Assembly (NCBI GenBank): GCA_045106825.1 | Contig: JBGCFH010000036.1 | Coordinates: forward strand, 31,282-95,281 | Direction: 5' to 3' | Length of the DNA stretch: 64,000 nt | Source of the DNA: CAWVWD01 sp045106825 | GTDB taxonomy: Bacteria > Bacteroidota > Bacteroidia > Chitinophagales > Saprospiraceae | In this document: positions 17,882 through 27,284 of the stretch, piece after piece | Layout of the letters: each line of letters begins with the position of its first letter | Position numbering within the stretch: position 1 is the first letter of the stretch | Notes under the pieces: generated by a model | Told to the model about the DNA's origin: nothing | The model's input: only the letters and a program-made list of their open reading frames with translations | The model's database searches: none | Program-made: the position numbers and the translations under genes

Positions 17882-18721
17882 ATGAATGTCGAAGAGTACA
17901 TTATTGAACCTCCTAAAAAGGTCTCTATCAAATGGGAAGAACTCTGGCGTTATCGAGAGTTATTCTACTTTTTTACTTGGCGAGATATTAAGATAAAATA
18001 CAAGCAAACAATTTTAGGTTTCCTTTGGGCAATTTTACAACCCTTAGCAATGATGACTGTTTTTGTGTTGTTTTTTGCTAAAGGCTTGAAGGTATCAACC
18101 GATAATATTCCTGCTCCAATATTTTATTTTGTAGGCTTAATGTTTTGGAATTTATTTAGTTCAGGGTTGAATAGCTCTGCAAATAGTATGGTAGCAAATG
18201 CTGATATTATTAAAAAAATCTACTTTCCACGATTAATAATTCCATTTTCAGGTGTTTTGGTCGCATTATTTGATTTTTTAATGACCTTACTCCCTTTTAT
18301 TGTTTTAATGATTTATTATTTAATAACAACAGATTTTGTAATCACCCTTGATATCTTATACCTACTTCCTCTTGCCTTACTACTAACTTTAACAACAACA
18401 GTAGGTTTAGGTTGTACGATTGCAGCATGGAATGTAAAATATCGAGATTTTCGTTATATTGTTCCATTTATGATACAATTTTTATTATTCATAACACCCG
18501 TAATTTATCCTGTTACGATGTTCGATAATATTCCTTATTTAAAATATATTTTAGCTTTAAATCCAATGACTGGTGTCATGTTAATGGCACGAAATGGCTT
18601 TTCCATGGATAGTTTACCGATTGATTTAATCGGAATCAGTATATTTGTATCTATTTTTTTATTAATAATTGGTCTTTACATCTTTCGAAGGATGGAGGCT
18701 TATTTTGCTGATATTGCTTGA
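17882..18721 (+). CDS. wzm: Polysaccharide ABC exporter permease (Wzm type)
   Basis: 279 aa, an ABC-2 permease with six hydrophobic helices. The N-terminal amphipathic start LWRYRELFYFFTWRDIKIKY and the ILGFLWAILQPLAMM helix are typical of O-antigen/capsule exporters (RfbA/KpsM/Wzm). It moves lipid-linked glycan across the inner membrane with the ATPase encoded at 19900. Normally permease and ATPase genes abut; here a 283-bp spacer with a palindromic element and a sulfotransferase gene stand between them. It opens the plus-strand glycan block. Confidence 0.93.
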   Translation: MNVEEYIIEPPKKVSIKWEELWRYRELFYFFTWRDIKIKYKQTILGFLWAILQPLAMMTVFVLFFAKGLKVSTDNIPAPIFYFVGLMFWNLFSSGLNSSANSMVANADIIKKIYFPRLIIPFSGVLVALFDFLMTLLPFIVLMIYYLITTDFVITLDILYLLPLALLLTLTTTVGLGCTIAAWNVKYRDFRYIVPFMIQFLLFITPVIYPVTMFDNIPYLKYILALNPMTGVMLMARNGFSMDSLPIDLIGISIFVSIFLLIIGLYIFRRMEAYFADIA

Positions 18722-18901
18722 TACAAAGATAAGAACAGCCTGAAAAATTTTCTAAAAACAATTCACATCAGATTATTATTGTAAAACTTGAATTTATCAA
18801 AGATTCTTTATTAGATTACTCTTATTAGAATCAACCTATAGGAGGCAACTGAAAGTAAATAATATTTGAAGATAATTTTGGTTGTTTGACAATTTTTGCG
18901 A

Positions 18902-18964
18902 GTAGCGACTGTCTTTAGCTGCCATCTTTTGAAATTGTTTACGGCAGTTAAAGACAGCCGCTAC
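18902..18964. repeat. 63-bp palindromic element (22-bp inverted repeats)
   Basis: GTAGCGACTGTCTTTAGCTG (start of the 22-bp left arm, 18902-18923) pairs with the right arm 18943-18964 at 20 of 22 positions, around a 19-nt centre. It is clearly GC-richer than its surroundings and lacks a T-run. It lies between the split wzm and wzt genes and looks like a REP/MITE-type mobile palindrome rather than a terminator. Confidence 0.7.
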
Positions 18965-19004
18965 GTGAAACAATAATTTTTGCTAATATAGGAATTTCAA
19001 CAAT

Positions 19005-19943
19005 ATGAATAAAAAGAAAATAATTTACATATTAGGTGTAGAAAGGAGTGGTTCTACCCTATTAAACATAATCTTAGGGAATGATGACCATATAGCAAGT
19101 TTTGGAGAATTACAGTACTTTCCTGAAGCTGTTCTAAAAAATCATATGGCATATCAAGATGTCAATATTAAAGAATCCATATTTTGGTCAAATATTATTA
19201 ATGAATTTGAAGTAAAATTTGGAACAGATATATTTTTGGAGTACCAAAACCTTAGAATAAAATATGAAAGATGGCGTAGTATTCCTATGTTATTATTACA
19301 CAAACTTTTAAAGAAAAAAACTCTTTTTTCATATTGGGAATATAACGATTTTTTAATCGACCAGTTACAAAAACGAACAAATAAAGAATACGTTTGTGAC
19401 TCCTCAAAAAACTATCCTCGCTATTTGGCATTATTACTATCTAATCAATATAAATTTTATCCTATCTTAATTATTCGTTCTGTTTATGGATATGTTTGGT
19501 CTAAAAAGAAACATTCAATAAATAATGGAAATAGCGACAAAAAACAAAATTTATTTAAGTCTATTATTTTTTGGAATAGTGATAACCTACTTTTTTTAAT
19601 TATAAGATTATTTAATATTAAAAAAATCCCCATAGTTAAGTATGAAGATTTTGCAACTACTCCTGAAAATACACTCAATAGACTTGAGCAAGTTTTTAAT
19701 TTAAACCTAAAGTCTGTAAAAAAACATATAAAAGAAAAAAATATATTTACTATAAAAAATACAATAGCGGGAAATTACAGTTTAAGATTAAAAAATAAAA
19801 TTTCAATAAAATTAGATAATTCTTGGAAAGTTAATTTAACACTAAAGGAAATAATAACAATATCGATATTATCATTCTTTCTATTAAAAATCATAAATTA
19901 TGAAACCTATTTTAAACGTCCAAAATCTTTGGAAACAATATAA
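19005..19943 (+). CDS. Sulfotransferase family protein 1
   Basis: 312 aa, predicted PAPS-dependent carbohydrate sulfotransferase. The N-terminal PAPS 5'-phosphosulfate loop is GVERSGSTLLNIIL (11-24), followed by a GELQYF segment. The 3'-phosphate-binding element is YPILIIRSVYGYVWSKKK (about 157-174). The protein is Lys/Asn-rich. Its 3' end runs 44 bp into the wzt gene in another frame, so its last ~14 residues (ETYFKRPKSLETI) are read out of wzt codons. This suggests the gene was inserted between wzm and wzt and acquired its stop there. The acceptor sugar cannot be told from the sequence. Confidence 0.85.
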   Translation: MNKKKIIYILGVERSGSTLLNIILGNDDHIASFGELQYFPEAVLKNHMAYQDVNIKESIFWSNIINEFEVKFGTDIFLEYQNLRIKYERWRSIPMLLLHKLLKKKTLFSYWEYNDFLIDQLQKRTNKEYVCDSSKNYPRYLALLLSNQYKFYPILIIRSVYGYVWSKKKHSINNGNSDKKQNLFKSIIFWNSDNLLFLIIRLFNIKKIPIVKYEDFATTPENTLNRLEQVFNLNLKSVKKHIKEKNIFTIKNTIAGNYSLRLKNKISIKLDNSWKVNLTLKEIITISILSFFLLKIINYETYFKRPKSLETI

Positions 19944-21120
19944 AATCGGTGGGCAACAGGTATCTTACTTGAGTTTACGAGAACGATTATTACAGCCTTT
20001 TCAACGACAACAAACAAATACTTTTTGGGCTTTGCAAGGTCTTAACTTCGATGTTTATGAAGGGGAATGTATTGGAATCATTGGTAGAAATGGAGCAGGA
20101 AAATCAACTCTTTTAAAGGTTTTATCTCAAATTACACCGCCGACAAAAGGCTGCATCAAAGCAAGAGGAAGAGTTGCAAGTTTGTTAGAAGTCGGTACAG
20201 GTTTTCATCCCGAGCTGACAGGTAGAGAAAACGTCTATTTAAACGGCTCTATTTTGGGTTTAAAACGAGCAGAAATTAAGGCTAAATTTGACGAAATCAT
20301 TGATTTTAGTGGTATTGAAAAGTTCTTAGATACACCCTTAAAACATTATTCAAGTGGAATGCGTTTGCGATTAGCTTTTTCGGTTGCAGCACATTTAGAA
20401 CCTGAAATATTGTTAATTGATGAGGTTTTGGCGGTAGGTGATGCAGAGTTTCAGAAGAAGTGTTTGGGGAAGATGGATGAGGTGAGTAAGAGTGGACGGA
20501 CGGTGATTTTTGTGAGTCATAATTTGGGGGCAGTTCGACAGTTGTGTAGTAGGGGGATTTTGCTAAATAATGGCAGTATTATAACCGACGCTAATATTGA
20601 TAATGTTATTAACAAATACTTAGGAAGTTATAACCAAACTTATCCTTCAATAAAAGATAGAAAAGATAGAAAAGGTAGTCTTCAAACAATCATTACAGAA
20701 ATTGAATTATTAGAGCAAGGAGAAAAAGTATATAACAACTCTATAACAGCAGGAAATGAGTTGACGATTATAATAACTTATAAAAGTTTTAGGAAAGACT
20801 ATAAACAATTAAATAATTTACATATAGGAATTGCTATTTTCAATCAGTCAAACCAGTTTGTTTCTGTATTAAACAACAAAATGTCAAATTTTTCACTAAC
20901 AAATCGCCCTTTAGACGGTAAGGTTTATTGTAAAATTGAGAAACTTCCACTCATGGGAGGAAATTTTTCTTGTAGGGTATCTCTGGAAGTTAATAATAGT
21001 CTATGTGACTACATCGAAGATGCATTCTATATAAATGTATTAGAAGGGGATTATTATTTATCAAAAAACCCAAACGTACAAAGTCGACAAGGAGTATACA
21101 TCAATCAATCATGGTATTAA
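19900..21120 (+). CDS. wzt: Polysaccharide ABC exporter ATPase with C-terminal glycan-binding domain (Wzt type)
   Basis: 406 aa. The ATPase domain (1-245) has Walker A GRNGAGKS (62-69), signature SSGMR (151-155), Walker B LLIDE (171-175) and the H-loop His207. The C-terminal ~150 residues (about 260-395) form a beta-rich Wzt_C-like domain, which in characterised Wzt proteins recognises the finished non-reducing end of the glycan. It pairs with the permease at 17882. The 3' end of the ATPase part (about 20440-20570) is richer in G and G-ending codons than the DNA on both sides, and the shift back to AT-rich codons falls at the domain border. It overlaps the next gene by 10 bp. Confidence 0.94.
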   Translation: MKPILNVQNLWKQYKIGGQQVSYLSLRERLLQPFQRQQTNTFWALQGLNFDVYEGECIGIIGRNGAGKSTLLKVLSQITPPTKGCIKARGRVASLLEVGTGFHPELTGRENVYLNGSILGLKRAEIKAKFDEIIDFSGIEKFLDTPLKHYSSGMRLRLAFSVAAHLEPEILLIDEVLAVGDAEFQKKCLGKMDEVSKSGRTVIFVSHNLGAVRQLCSRGILLNNGSIITDANIDNVINKYLGSYNQTYPSIKDRKDRKGSLQTIITEIELLEQGEKVYNNSITAGNELTIIITYKSFRKDYKQLNNLHIGIAIFNQSNQFVSVLNNKMSNFSLTNRPLDGKVYCKIEKLPLMGGNFSCRVSLEVNNSLCDYIEDAFYINVLEGDYYLSKNPNVQSRQGVYINQSWY

Positions 21121-21941
21121 AAAAAAACAAGCTTCCTTCTTTCTTTATAATTGGAGCACAAAAATGCGGTACAACCTATCTAAATAATCTATTAGGTAGT
21201 TCTCCATTTATTTATAGTCCCCCAAAAAAAGAAATTGATTTTTTCTCAAGTAATTTACTTTATACAAAAGGGATTTCTTTTTATAAAAAAAGTTTTAACT
21301 GTCCTCTCTATACTCTAAAAACCTTTGAGGCATGTCCAAACTATATGTATTATGAAAAGGCTATTAAACGCATCTATAAATTTAACCCCAATTCCAAATT
21401 AATAATCATCATCAAAAACCCTGTCGAACGATTTATTTCAGCATGGAATATGTACTATCTATTTTTTGTAACAAATGACGACAACAAATGGTATTCAAAA
21501 ACTAATGTTATGAAAAACTATTTTGGAATCATGCCCTCTCCTCACAATCTAAATGGTATTTCTTTTTTAAAGAAGTCAATATTTCCTTCTTTAGACGAGG
21601 TGATAGAACAAGAAATAAGCGATTTTAAGAAAAATAAACTTCTCTTGGAACCAGGATTTCTTACAAGAGGGCTTTATATTGAACAAATTAAAAACATATT
21701 AAAATACTTCAACAACGAACAACTTTTAGTTATAAACAACAATCAGATTAATTCTTCTCTGCCTCAAATCAAATCTTTTTTAGGCATAGTACACTACCCT
21801 TTTTTCACTAAAAAAGTAAATGGGTTTATTGGAACTTACAAAAATGAAATACCAATATCGAAGTTAGAACAACTACATCATTTTTATGAACCCTATAATC
21901 AGGAATTATATCACTTCTTAAAAAAAGACTTAAAATGGTAA
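21111..21941 (+). CDS. Sulfotransferase family protein 2
   Basis: 276 aa, in the class of heparan-sulfate-type (Sulfotransfer_1) enzymes. The PAPS loop is FFIIGAQKCGTTYLNNLL (11-28), and the 3'-phosphate-binding segment is KLIIIIKNPVERFISAWNMY. A PKKEIDFF segment follows the PAPS loop as in the GlcN sulfotransferase group. The C-terminus ends HFLKKDLKW, the usual family end. The start overlaps wzt by 10 bp and the end overlaps the methyltransferase by 7 bp, so it is tightly operonic. It is a typical complete member; the acceptor is unknown. Confidence 0.9.
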   Translation: MVLKKNKLPSFFIIGAQKCGTTYLNNLLGSSPFIYSPPKKEIDFFSSNLLYTKGISFYKKSFNCPLYTLKTFEACPNYMYYEKAIKRIYKFNPNSKLIIIIKNPVERFISAWNMYYLFFVTNDDNKWYSKTNVMKNYFGIMPSPHNLNGISFLKKSIFPSLDEVIEQEISDFKKNKLLLEPGFLTRGLYIEQIKNILKYFNNEQLLVINNNQINSSLPQIKSFLGIVHYPFFTKKVNGFIGTYKNEIPISKLEQLHHFYEPYNQELYHFLKKDLKW

Positions 21942-22825
21942 AATCACCTTTAACCAAAGGAACAGTAACCTTAATAAAAAAAATACCAGTATCCTTTATA
22001 ATAGAGGGATATTTAAAAACTTTCGGACTTGATACAAGTAAGTATTTTGATTCAACAGATTATTTGAGTTTATATCGCTGCGATGATACAGGATATGAAT
22101 TTTACCATCCTTTTGAGATTGCAGGTGATGAAAATTTTTATGATTTTTTTCAAGAAAAATATGATTGGTATTATCAAAAAGATAAGTGGGAATATGAGCA
22201 AGCATTAAAAATCGTAAACTTTAAAGGAGCAAAGGTATTAGAAATCGGTTGTGGAAATGGTTATTTTTTAAAAAAAGCACTCAACAAAAGTGCGAAAATA
22301 GCAGAAGGCTTAGAATTTAATAGTCATGCTGTTCGTTATTGCCAATCCGAAGGTTTAAACGTTTCTAACAAAAACTTATCTGAAATGCCAAAAGGAAACT
22401 TTTACGATATTATTTGTTCTTTTCAAGTTTTGGAACATATTGCTGAGGTGAATACCTTTTTCAAAAAAACAAGTAGCATTTTAAAGAAAAATGGTAAACT
22501 AATTATTGCTGTTCCGAATAATGCCTCAGTTCTTTTTCGCAATCAAAATGATTTAAACTTTATTAATCAACTACATACAGAAAATTGTCTGTTAAATATG
22601 CCTCCACATCATTTAGGAAGATGGCACTATCAGGTCTTCAAAAACATAGAAGTATTTTTCTCCCTCAAACTAATAAATGTTGCCTACGAACCAATATGGA
22701 ATGACAGGTTACACTACTTATCATTATTAAATAAAGAGGATAATATTATACAAAAAATAAATTTTAAATTATTTAGACCTTTTATAAAAGGGCATTCAAT
22801 ATTGGTTATCTTAAAAAAAATCTAA
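21935..22825 (+). CDS. Class I SAM-dependent methyltransferase
   Basis: 296 aa. Motif I is VLEIGCGNGYFLKKA (about 98-112), and the post-motif region contains FDIICSFQVLEHI-type residues (YDIICSFQVLEHIAEV). This is the Methyltransf_11/23 class that often caps or decorates sugars in O-antigen and capsule loci. In ABC-exported O-antigens a terminal methyl group can be the chain-end signal read by Wzt, so a capping role is possible here but not shown. It shares a TAATG overlap with the next gene. Confidence 0.87.
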   Translation: MVKSPLTKGTVTLIKKIPVSFIIEGYLKTFGLDTSKYFDSTDYLSLYRCDDTGYEFYHPFEIAGDENFYDFFQEKYDWYYQKDKWEYEQALKIVNFKGAKVLEIGCGNGYFLKKALNKSAKIAEGLEFNSHAVRYCQSEGLNVSNKNLSEMPKGNFYDIICSFQVLEHIAEVNTFFKKTSSILKKNGKLIIAVPNNASVLFRNQNDLNFINQLHTENCLLNMPPHHLGRWHYQVFKNIEVFFSLKLINVAYEPIWNDRLHYLSLLNKEDNIIQKINFKLFRPFIKGHSILVILKKI

Positions 22826-23994
22826 TGAAAATAGCAATAATAAGCACTATGAATGGTGCGGACTGGGGTGGAAGTGAAGCACTATGGTTCGATTTTGTTA
22901 AATTTTCACAACAAGCTGGACACGAATGTCATGTATATAAAAAAATTAATCCTTCACATCCTAAGGCTTTGGAGTTGATTAATAAAGGTGTAAATGTAAA
23001 GTTTGGGAATAGAAATAAAATCATTAAACTCATTAAACTTGTAGCAAGAAAGTTTTCACAATCACCTATCAAAACAGAGTTAAAAATAGCACATCTTTTG
23101 TCCTTTCTAAATCCTTACAAATGTTATTTTAAAAACAACTTTGATGTTATCTTAATTAATCAAGGAGGTACTTATGATATTCTCCATGACACGTTTTTAA
23201 TGCAATTGGTGTTTGAATATAACAAAAATAATCTTTTTTTAATATGTCATTGGAATACAGATTATTCAAGGGAGTATTATTTCCCTTACGAATGGCATCG
23301 TAGGATTTTTCAAAAATTCAATCGCATTTTCTTTGTTTCTAAAAGAAATCAACAAACGACAGAACGGCAATTAGCAACAAAATTGAACAATGCTGAACTC
23401 ATAAAAAATCCTATTAATAGACCAAATATTGACTATATCAAATATCCTAATAGTGATGATACTTTGAAGATAGCTTGTGTTGCACTACTAAGTGCTGTCA
23501 ATAAAGGGCAAGATGTTTTGTTAGAGGTTTTGAAACAAAAAAAATGGAAAAAAAGGAATATTACTTTACATCTCTTTGGTAAGGGACAAGATAAAAGGTA
23601 TTATGAAGAACTTGTCGATTTGTATGACCTCAAAAATAAAGTTATCTTTGAAGGATATCAACCAGTTGATGAAATATGGCGAAAGTGTCATTTGCTAATA
23701 ATGCCATCTATTTCAGAGGGTTTCCCTCTTGCCTTAATAGAAGCAATGACAGCAGGAAGAACAGCTGTAGTGACTCATATAGCAGGTATGCCCGAAATTA
23801 TACAAGATGGTAAAAATGGTTTTATTGCAGCTGCTCCAAAGGATGTTTTTTTAGATGCAGCTCTGGAAAAAGCTTGGAAATATAGAGATACCTGGCAGGA
23901 ACTTGGACTTAATGCAAGAGAAACTGCGTTAACTTTTTATGAACCGAATGCAGGAGAAGTGTTACTTAAAAAATTTTATAATGCATTGTTTTAG
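22825..23994 (+). CDS. Glycosyltransferase family 4 (GT-B)
   Basis: 389 aa. The C-terminal Glycos_transf_1 domain has the retaining-GT motif EGFPLALIEAMTAGR (EX7E) followed by GMPEIIQDGKNGFI. The N-terminus MKIAIISTMNGADWGGSE is a typical GT4 acceptor-domain start with the glycine-rich loop. Sugar donor and acceptor are not predictable. It directly follows the methyltransferase with a stop/start overlap. Confidence 0.9.
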   Translation: MKIAIISTMNGADWGGSEALWFDFVKFSQQAGHECHVYKKINPSHPKALELINKGVNVKFGNRNKIIKLIKLVARKFSQSPIKTELKIAHLLSFLNPYKCYFKNNFDVILINQGGTYDILHDTFLMQLVFEYNKNNLFLICHWNTDYSREYYFPYEWHRRIFQKFNRIFFVSKRNQQTTERQLATKLNNAELIKNPINRPNIDYIKYPNSDDTLKIACVALLSAVNKGQDVLLEVLKQKKWKKRNITLHLFGKGQDKRYYEELVDLYDLKNKVIFEGYQPVDEIWRKCHLLIMPSISEGFPLALIEAMTAGRTAVVTHIAGMPEIIQDGKNGFIAAAPKDVFLDAALEKAWKYRDTWQELGLNARETALTFYEPNAGEVLLKKFYNALF

Positions 23995-24212
23995 TTTAGT
24001 TCACAACTAATTATAATTTTATTGCTTCTCTGAAAAAAATTATGGTTTCGATGAAAATTGTAAAAAAATGAAATCTGCTACGATAATATTTGATATTCGG
24101 GACTCCGTTGACTTTTAATCAAATACCTAATAGCATCGTCGAAAAGTTTTTATTGTTTTGAATTTTGAACGTTTCCACAAAACAATTCAAATAACCTTCT
24201 TATTATTCAAAA

Positions 24213-25202
24213 ATGAATAAAAAAATAGAAAACAAGGGTATTTCCGTCATAATTTGTTGCTATAATAGTATTGCAAGAATAAAACCGACTTTACAGCATA
24301 TTGCAATGCAAGATGTTCCAAATAATATTTCATGGGAAGTAATTTTGGTTGATAATAACTCTAATGACGGAACAGCAGATTTTGCACGTCAACTATGGAT
24401 GAACTTCGAAAAAGAAGTATTCCTACACATAGTTACTGAAAAAAAAGCAGGACTTAATTATGCACGAGAAAAAGGCATCGTAACAAGTGCTTACGAATAC
24501 ATCATATTTTGTGATGATGATAACTGGTTAAATTTTTCTTATGTTAGTACAGTTTATGAATTGATGAGTAATAATGATAGGATTGGAGTATTAGGTGGAA
24601 TAGGCACGGCGGTTTCTGATACGACACTCCCTAAATGGTTTGAAGACTTACAATCTTTTTATGCTGTTGGTAAACAACATCATACGGAAGGAAATATTGG
24701 GTATAAAGCGGTATATGGTGCAGGAATGGTTCTAAGGAAATCGTATTTTTTGTATGCAAAAAATAAGGGGTTTAAAGCTTTACTATCGGGTAGAAAAGAA
24801 AATCAATTATCGTCAGGAGAAGATTACGAATTGTGCTTAGTTATGATTTTGTTAGGATATGAAATATGGTATAATGAACGATTAAGCTTTAAGCATTTTA
24901 TCTCTAAAGCAAGATTAAATTGGGATTATTTATCAAAATTGAATGACGCAAATGGTCAAGTAATGTTTGTATCTATTGCTTATTATCATCATCTAAAACA
25001 ATATCCTATCAATTTAGGATTTTATTTATTATTTGGATTAAAATTTTCTCTTAGCTTTCTCGTAAATCTAATTTTCCCTCCATTTTCGTACTTAAAAAAA
25101 CAACGTAATCAGATTAAACAAACATACCTGCTAAAATATTTTAAAAATTGGCGTCTTTATAAAGATATGCGAAACGAAATAAATAACTGGATTTTTCAAT
25201 GA
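24213..25202 (+). CDS. Glycosyltransferase family 2 (GT-A)
   Basis: 329 aa. The GT2 fold start is ISVIICCYNSIARIKPTL, followed by VILVDNNSNDGTADFA and the metal-binding FCDDDNWL. An SSGEDYELCL segment supplies the likely catalytic Asp/Glu. A hydrophobic stretch near residues 270-290 suggests membrane association. It is an inverting nucleotide-sugar transferase of the capsule/O-antigen type. A 218-bp spacer with no recognisable feature separates it from the preceding gene; its stop overlaps the next start (ATGA). Confidence 0.9.
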   Translation: MNKKIENKGISVIICCYNSIARIKPTLQHIAMQDVPNNISWEVILVDNNSNDGTADFARQLWMNFEKEVFLHIVTEKKAGLNYAREKGIVTSAYEYIIFCDDDNWLNFSYVSTVYELMSNNDRIGVLGGIGTAVSDTTLPKWFEDLQSFYAVGKQHHTEGNIGYKAVYGAGMVLRKSYFLYAKNKGFKALLSGRKENQLSSGEDYELCLVMILLGYEIWYNERLSFKHFISKARLNWDYLSKLNDANGQVMFVSIAYYHHLKQYPINLGFYLLFGLKFSLSFLVNLIFPPFSYLKKQRNQIKQTYLLKYFKNWRLYKDMRNEINNWIFQ

Positions 25203-26365
25203 AAATACTTACAATTGTCGATACATTTCCTCCTGTTTTTGGTGGTGTTGGAGAGTACACTTATTTCTTGTTAAAAGAGTTAAGCTTCTATGGACATAAA
25301 TTGAGCGTAATCTGTGAACGGCACGAAACAATTCAAAGCACGAATTGGTGTGAAGTCTTTCCTATTGTAGATGATTGGAAAGCTTTAAATCAATATATAG
25401 GGAAAATAAAAACTATTAATCCTGATGTAGTAATTATTCAATACGACAATTTTAGTTACCATAAATTTGGAACTCCTTTCTTTTTTAATCTCTTGATACT
25501 TCGTATTAGACCAATTAAAGTGGTCATTTTTTTTCATGAAGTCCGAAGTAAATTCAAACGATATGGACTATTTCGCTTCTTTAATGTCTCTCTACAAATT
25601 TTAAACACTCAATTGTTACATACATTATCGGGGGTCTCCATAACGAGTATTCCTTTCTATCAAAAACTTATTCAAAAGCCATTTTTAAGTTCGAAACCAG
25701 TAAAACTCATACGAATAGGAAGTAATATCACACTTGATAAAACAACAAAAGATATATCCATATTAGCAAATCAACTTGGTCTAACAAATCATTTTATAGT
25801 TGGGACTTTTGGTCATAAACCTCGTAATATTAATTTTATTATAGAAACACTTCCTGCTCTACTTCAACAACAAAGTAATGTTAAACTACTTATTATAGGA
25901 GCGTTCAGATCTGATATTCTAAATAAAATTAAGGAAAAAATACAAAAATTAAAGTTAACAAAACATATTATTTTTACAGGATACCTAACTAAGGAAGAAG
26001 TTAGTAATTATCTAAGACTTATAGATATTTATTTGATGTTGGAAAACGTTTCCACAGATGGTCTTTGGACAGGTACATCTACTCGTAGTGGATCATTAGC
26101 CGCAGCAATGGGAACAGGAAAAGTAATTATAGGAACTAAAGGTGAAAAGACAGATGCTTTTTTTACAGATAAGAATATTTTACTACTTGAGGAATTATCA
26201 ATTTCTAATTTGTTAAATGCTATTTCATTCTTATCAAAAAATGAAGTAGTGAGAAAAACTATGGTGGAAGAATCTTTAAAGAGCTATCAACAAGCATTAT
26301 CATGGGAAGTGATTGCTCGACAGTACAACACTATACTTACTGATTATTCAATTAACAAGCAATAA
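25199..26365 (+). CDS. Glycosyltransferase family 4-like protein
   Basis: 388 aa. The GT-B N-terminal domain has MKILTIVDTFPPVFGGVGEY, the typical P.xGGxG loop. The C-terminal domain is recognisable (VGTFGHKPRNINFIIETL; IIFTGYLTKEEVSNYL), but the EX7E motif of GT4 is not clear: the region reads TSTRSGSLAAAMGTGKVIIG. It may therefore use a divergent catalytic acid or be a weaker relative. It is the last gene of the plus-strand block and converges on the FkbM gene across 55 bp without an obvious terminator. Confidence 0.82.
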   Translation: MKILTIVDTFPPVFGGVGEYTYFLLKELSFYGHKLSVICERHETIQSTNWCEVFPIVDDWKALNQYIGKIKTINPDVVIIQYDNFSYHKFGTPFFFNLLILRIRPIKVVIFFHEVRSKFKRYGLFRFFNVSLQILNTQLLHTLSGVSITSIPFYQKLIQKPFLSSKPVKLIRIGSNITLDKTTKDISILANQLGLTNHFIVGTFGHKPRNINFIIETLPALLQQQSNVKLLIIGAFRSDILNKIKEKIQKLKLTKHIIFTGYLTKEEVSNYLRLIDIYLMLENVSTDGLWTGTSTRSGSLAAAMGTGKVIIGTKGEKTDAFFTDKNILLLEELSISNLLNAISFLSKNEVVRKTMVEESLKSYQQALSWEVIARQYNTILTDYSINKQ

Positions 26366-26420
26366 AATTATTAAAAAAGAGGGATTTCATCCGTTTTGTT
26401 GAACCTTCACCATTACAATA

Positions 26421-27284
26421 TCAGGGAAAACAAATAATATCTAACTGACAGTTATCTAAATTTATCCTATTTATATTTTTTTTAGTATTTGCATCCTGAA
26501 TTTTGTAGTATTTAAGAGAACGAAGATACTCAATCATATCTAATGCCGAGCTTCCGTAATTCCTCAAATGTTTATCACATAATTCTACAAATAAAATAGG
26601 TTTATGTTCTCTGATGACTTCTACTGCTCCTTGAAGAACATCCATCTCAAAACCTTCTACATCTATTTTTAGAACATTTATCTCTGAGATATTTTGTCCT
26701 TTTATAAAATTATCTAAAGTAATAACTTGTATATCTTGTTTTCTTGATTTATCCAAGACAACTCGACTTGTCCCGAGATTATTTTTCTCAGCAACTTCTA
26801 AACACAATCGACCATTTTCTTTACCAACAGCCATATCATGAATCGTAATATTTGTAAAAGGATTTAGAGCTATATTCTTTTTTAATTTGTTCAAATTTAA
26901 GGGATGTGGCTCAAAAGCAAAAACTTTTCCATTAGGAGCTACCTTTGCAAAATTAAGAGTATAATATCCAAGATTAGCTCCTACATCAATGATACATGCC
27001 TCTGATTTAATAGTAGAAAGGAGATAATCCATGCTTTTATCAAAAACCCTATAATAAACACGCCAATCATTGTAGTTACTTATATCCAACTCAAAGTTGA
27101 TTCCGTCATTTTTTACTATTTTGATGGTTAAGGCATCAGATGATTTGGGGCGATGTGCCAATAAATCTCTTAGTTTATAATTTCCGATATATCCTTTTCT
27201 CAATACATTTTGAAAAAATTGAACTTTGCGAAAAGGTAAAAATAAACATTGTAAAAAATACTTCACAAAATCCTTTAGTCTCAT
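26421..27284 (-). CDS. FkbM-family methyltransferase
   Basis: 287 aa. SAM-binding motif I is IIDVGANLGYYTLNFAK (about 95-111), followed by VFAFEPHPLNLNKL. The FkbM-specific motif is LKIDVEGFEMDVLQGA (about 205-220). FkbM proteins O-methylate sugars or other glycans. It is the 3'-most gene of the long minus-strand locus and shares an ATGA overlap with the glycosyltransferase upstream. Confidence 0.9.
   Translation of the reverse strand: MRLKDFVKYFLQCLFLPFRKVQFFQNVLRKGYIGNYKLRDLLAHRPKSSDALTIKIVKNDGINFELDISNYNDWRVYYRVFDKSMDYLLSTIKSEACIIDVGANLGYYTLNFAKVAPNGKVFAFEPHPLNLNKLKKNIALNPFTNITIHDMAVGKENGRLCLEVAEKNNLGTSRVVLDKSRKQDIQVITLDNFIKGQNISEINVLKIDVEGFEMDVLQGAVEVIREHKPILFVELCDKHLRNYGSSALDMIEYLRSLKYYKIQDANTKKNINRINLDNCQLDIICFP

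Noticed and set aside
23995..24212. Possible gene or element in the 218-bp gap between two glycosyltransferases
   Set aside because: Only an 8-bp ATTTGAT-type inverted repeat with a long loop was seen; no reading frame.
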